The translations under genes were made by a program, and so were the position numbers. The notes under the pieces are model-generated. The model worked only from the letters and a program-made list of their open reading frames with translations, did not search any database and was not told the origin of the DNA. Shown here piece after piece: positions 63,689 through 64,000 of a stretch of 64,000 nucleotides of DNA (positions are counted from its first letter, which is position 1; each line of letters starts with the position of its first letter). The DNA comes from an uncultured Eubacterium sp. (GTDB lineage Bacteria; Bacillota; Clostridia; Lachnospirales; Lachnospiraceae): the NCBI GenBank assembly GCA_910584595.1, contig CAJUBQ010000010.1:19428-83427 (forward strand), written 5' to 3'.

Positions 63689-64000
63689 ATTTCTTCCCTG
63701 CCGCTTTCTTTGTTGTAAAAAATATAAAATTCTGTTACAAACAGCATAACATAATACGCAGGTTAAGTCTATCGTTACTTTTTACGGGGTGGGGCAAGTA
63801 ATAGAGAAACAGTTTAGACAAAGTGGTGCTTTTGGGCCTCCCGGACGCTGGATGAGGGAATCGGCCCTGTCGCATTGTTCCGGTTTCCAGAATGTAAGAA
63901 TCCCTAAGCATTCTGCATTTAAGTTTTGGCGCCGGACGGACGCGACGCCTAATTCGCCCTGGCTTAACGCCAGCAGCTAAAGGCGCCGCTACGGCTTCGC
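63689..64000. other. GC-rich intergenic stretch at the right edge
   Basis: From about 63785 to the window end the DNA is much richer in G and C than its surroundings. It has several small inverted pieces (GGCGCC, GGCGTT/AACGCC). A 64-codon plus-strand frame exists but has no ribosome site. It may be a repeated element or the start of an RNA locus; not identifiable here. Confidence 0.4.

Noticed and set aside
63789..63980. 64-codon plus-strand open frame in the GC-rich end
   Set aside because: No ribosome site, and length is expected by chance in GC-rich DNA. Kept only as an unexplained element.
1..64000. CRISPR arrays, tRNA or rRNA genes, IS elements
   Set aside because: No regularly spaced repeats, no cloverleaf with anticodon arm and CCA end, and no transposase motif was recognised on either strand.

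Overview
The window looks like chromosomal DNA of a low-GC, anaerobic Firmicute of the Clostridia, most likely a Lachnospiraceae gut bacterium. Pointers are a SpoVG gene, a GlgC/GlgD glycogen pair, a DUF6465-like protein, two HPr paralogues, an ECF-type thiamine transporter, an S-box riboswitch before metK and GGAGG-type ribosome sites throughout. No rRNA, tRNA, CRISPR array or insertion sequence was recognised. Everything here was read by eye without database searches.

Layout. 1-5.3 kb: the start of a penicillin-binding protein, then (reading leftward) an acyltransferase, a two-component system, an APS kinase and a PAPS-type sulfotransferase. 5.4-12.9 kb: an HPr-like protein, a possible small RNA, an AI-2E family membrane protein, a RluA pseudouridine synthase, a second two-component system, metK under a SAM riboswitch, and an HD-GYP protein. 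13-30.7 kb: murA, a heterodimeric ABC exporter, a PrsA-like lipoprotein, mfd, pth, thiT, an unknown membrane protein, a very large REC-GGDEF-EAL-PAS-REC-GGDEF protein and an SGNH hydrolase.

30.8-47.5 kb is a visibly AT-richer accessory island and the most interesting part. It holds a candidate RiPP operon: a radical SAM/SPASM enzyme, three tandem 53-residue Cys-containing precursor peptides not previously called, a cytoplasmic S8 protease, an ABC exporter, a second radical SAM enzyme with a leader-recognition-like N-terminus, and an ABC ATPase/FtsX permease pair. Beside it lies a complete but split Agr quorum-sensing system (agrA, a 49-residue agrD, agrC, agrB) and a LanM-like protein in which several catalytic residues are replaced. 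Three promoters (agrD, the RiPP operon, lanM-agrB) carry the same pair of LytTR-type direct repeats 21 bp apart, 23-24 nt from a -10 box and without a good -35. agrC and agrA have ordinary sigma-A promoters. The reading is that AgrA switches on its own signal gene, the LanM-AgrB unit and the peptide operon at high cell density.

47.6-64 kb returns to core genes: an M23 peptidase, spoVG, glgC-glgD, murC, a dnaD-like and dnaI-like pair preceded by a dense head-to-tail cluster of DnaA boxes, a PRPP synthetase, an HPr paralogue, two sodium symporters, and a large protein with a cyclic-nucleotide-binding-like N-terminus. The last 220 bases are a GC-rich stretch of unknown nature.
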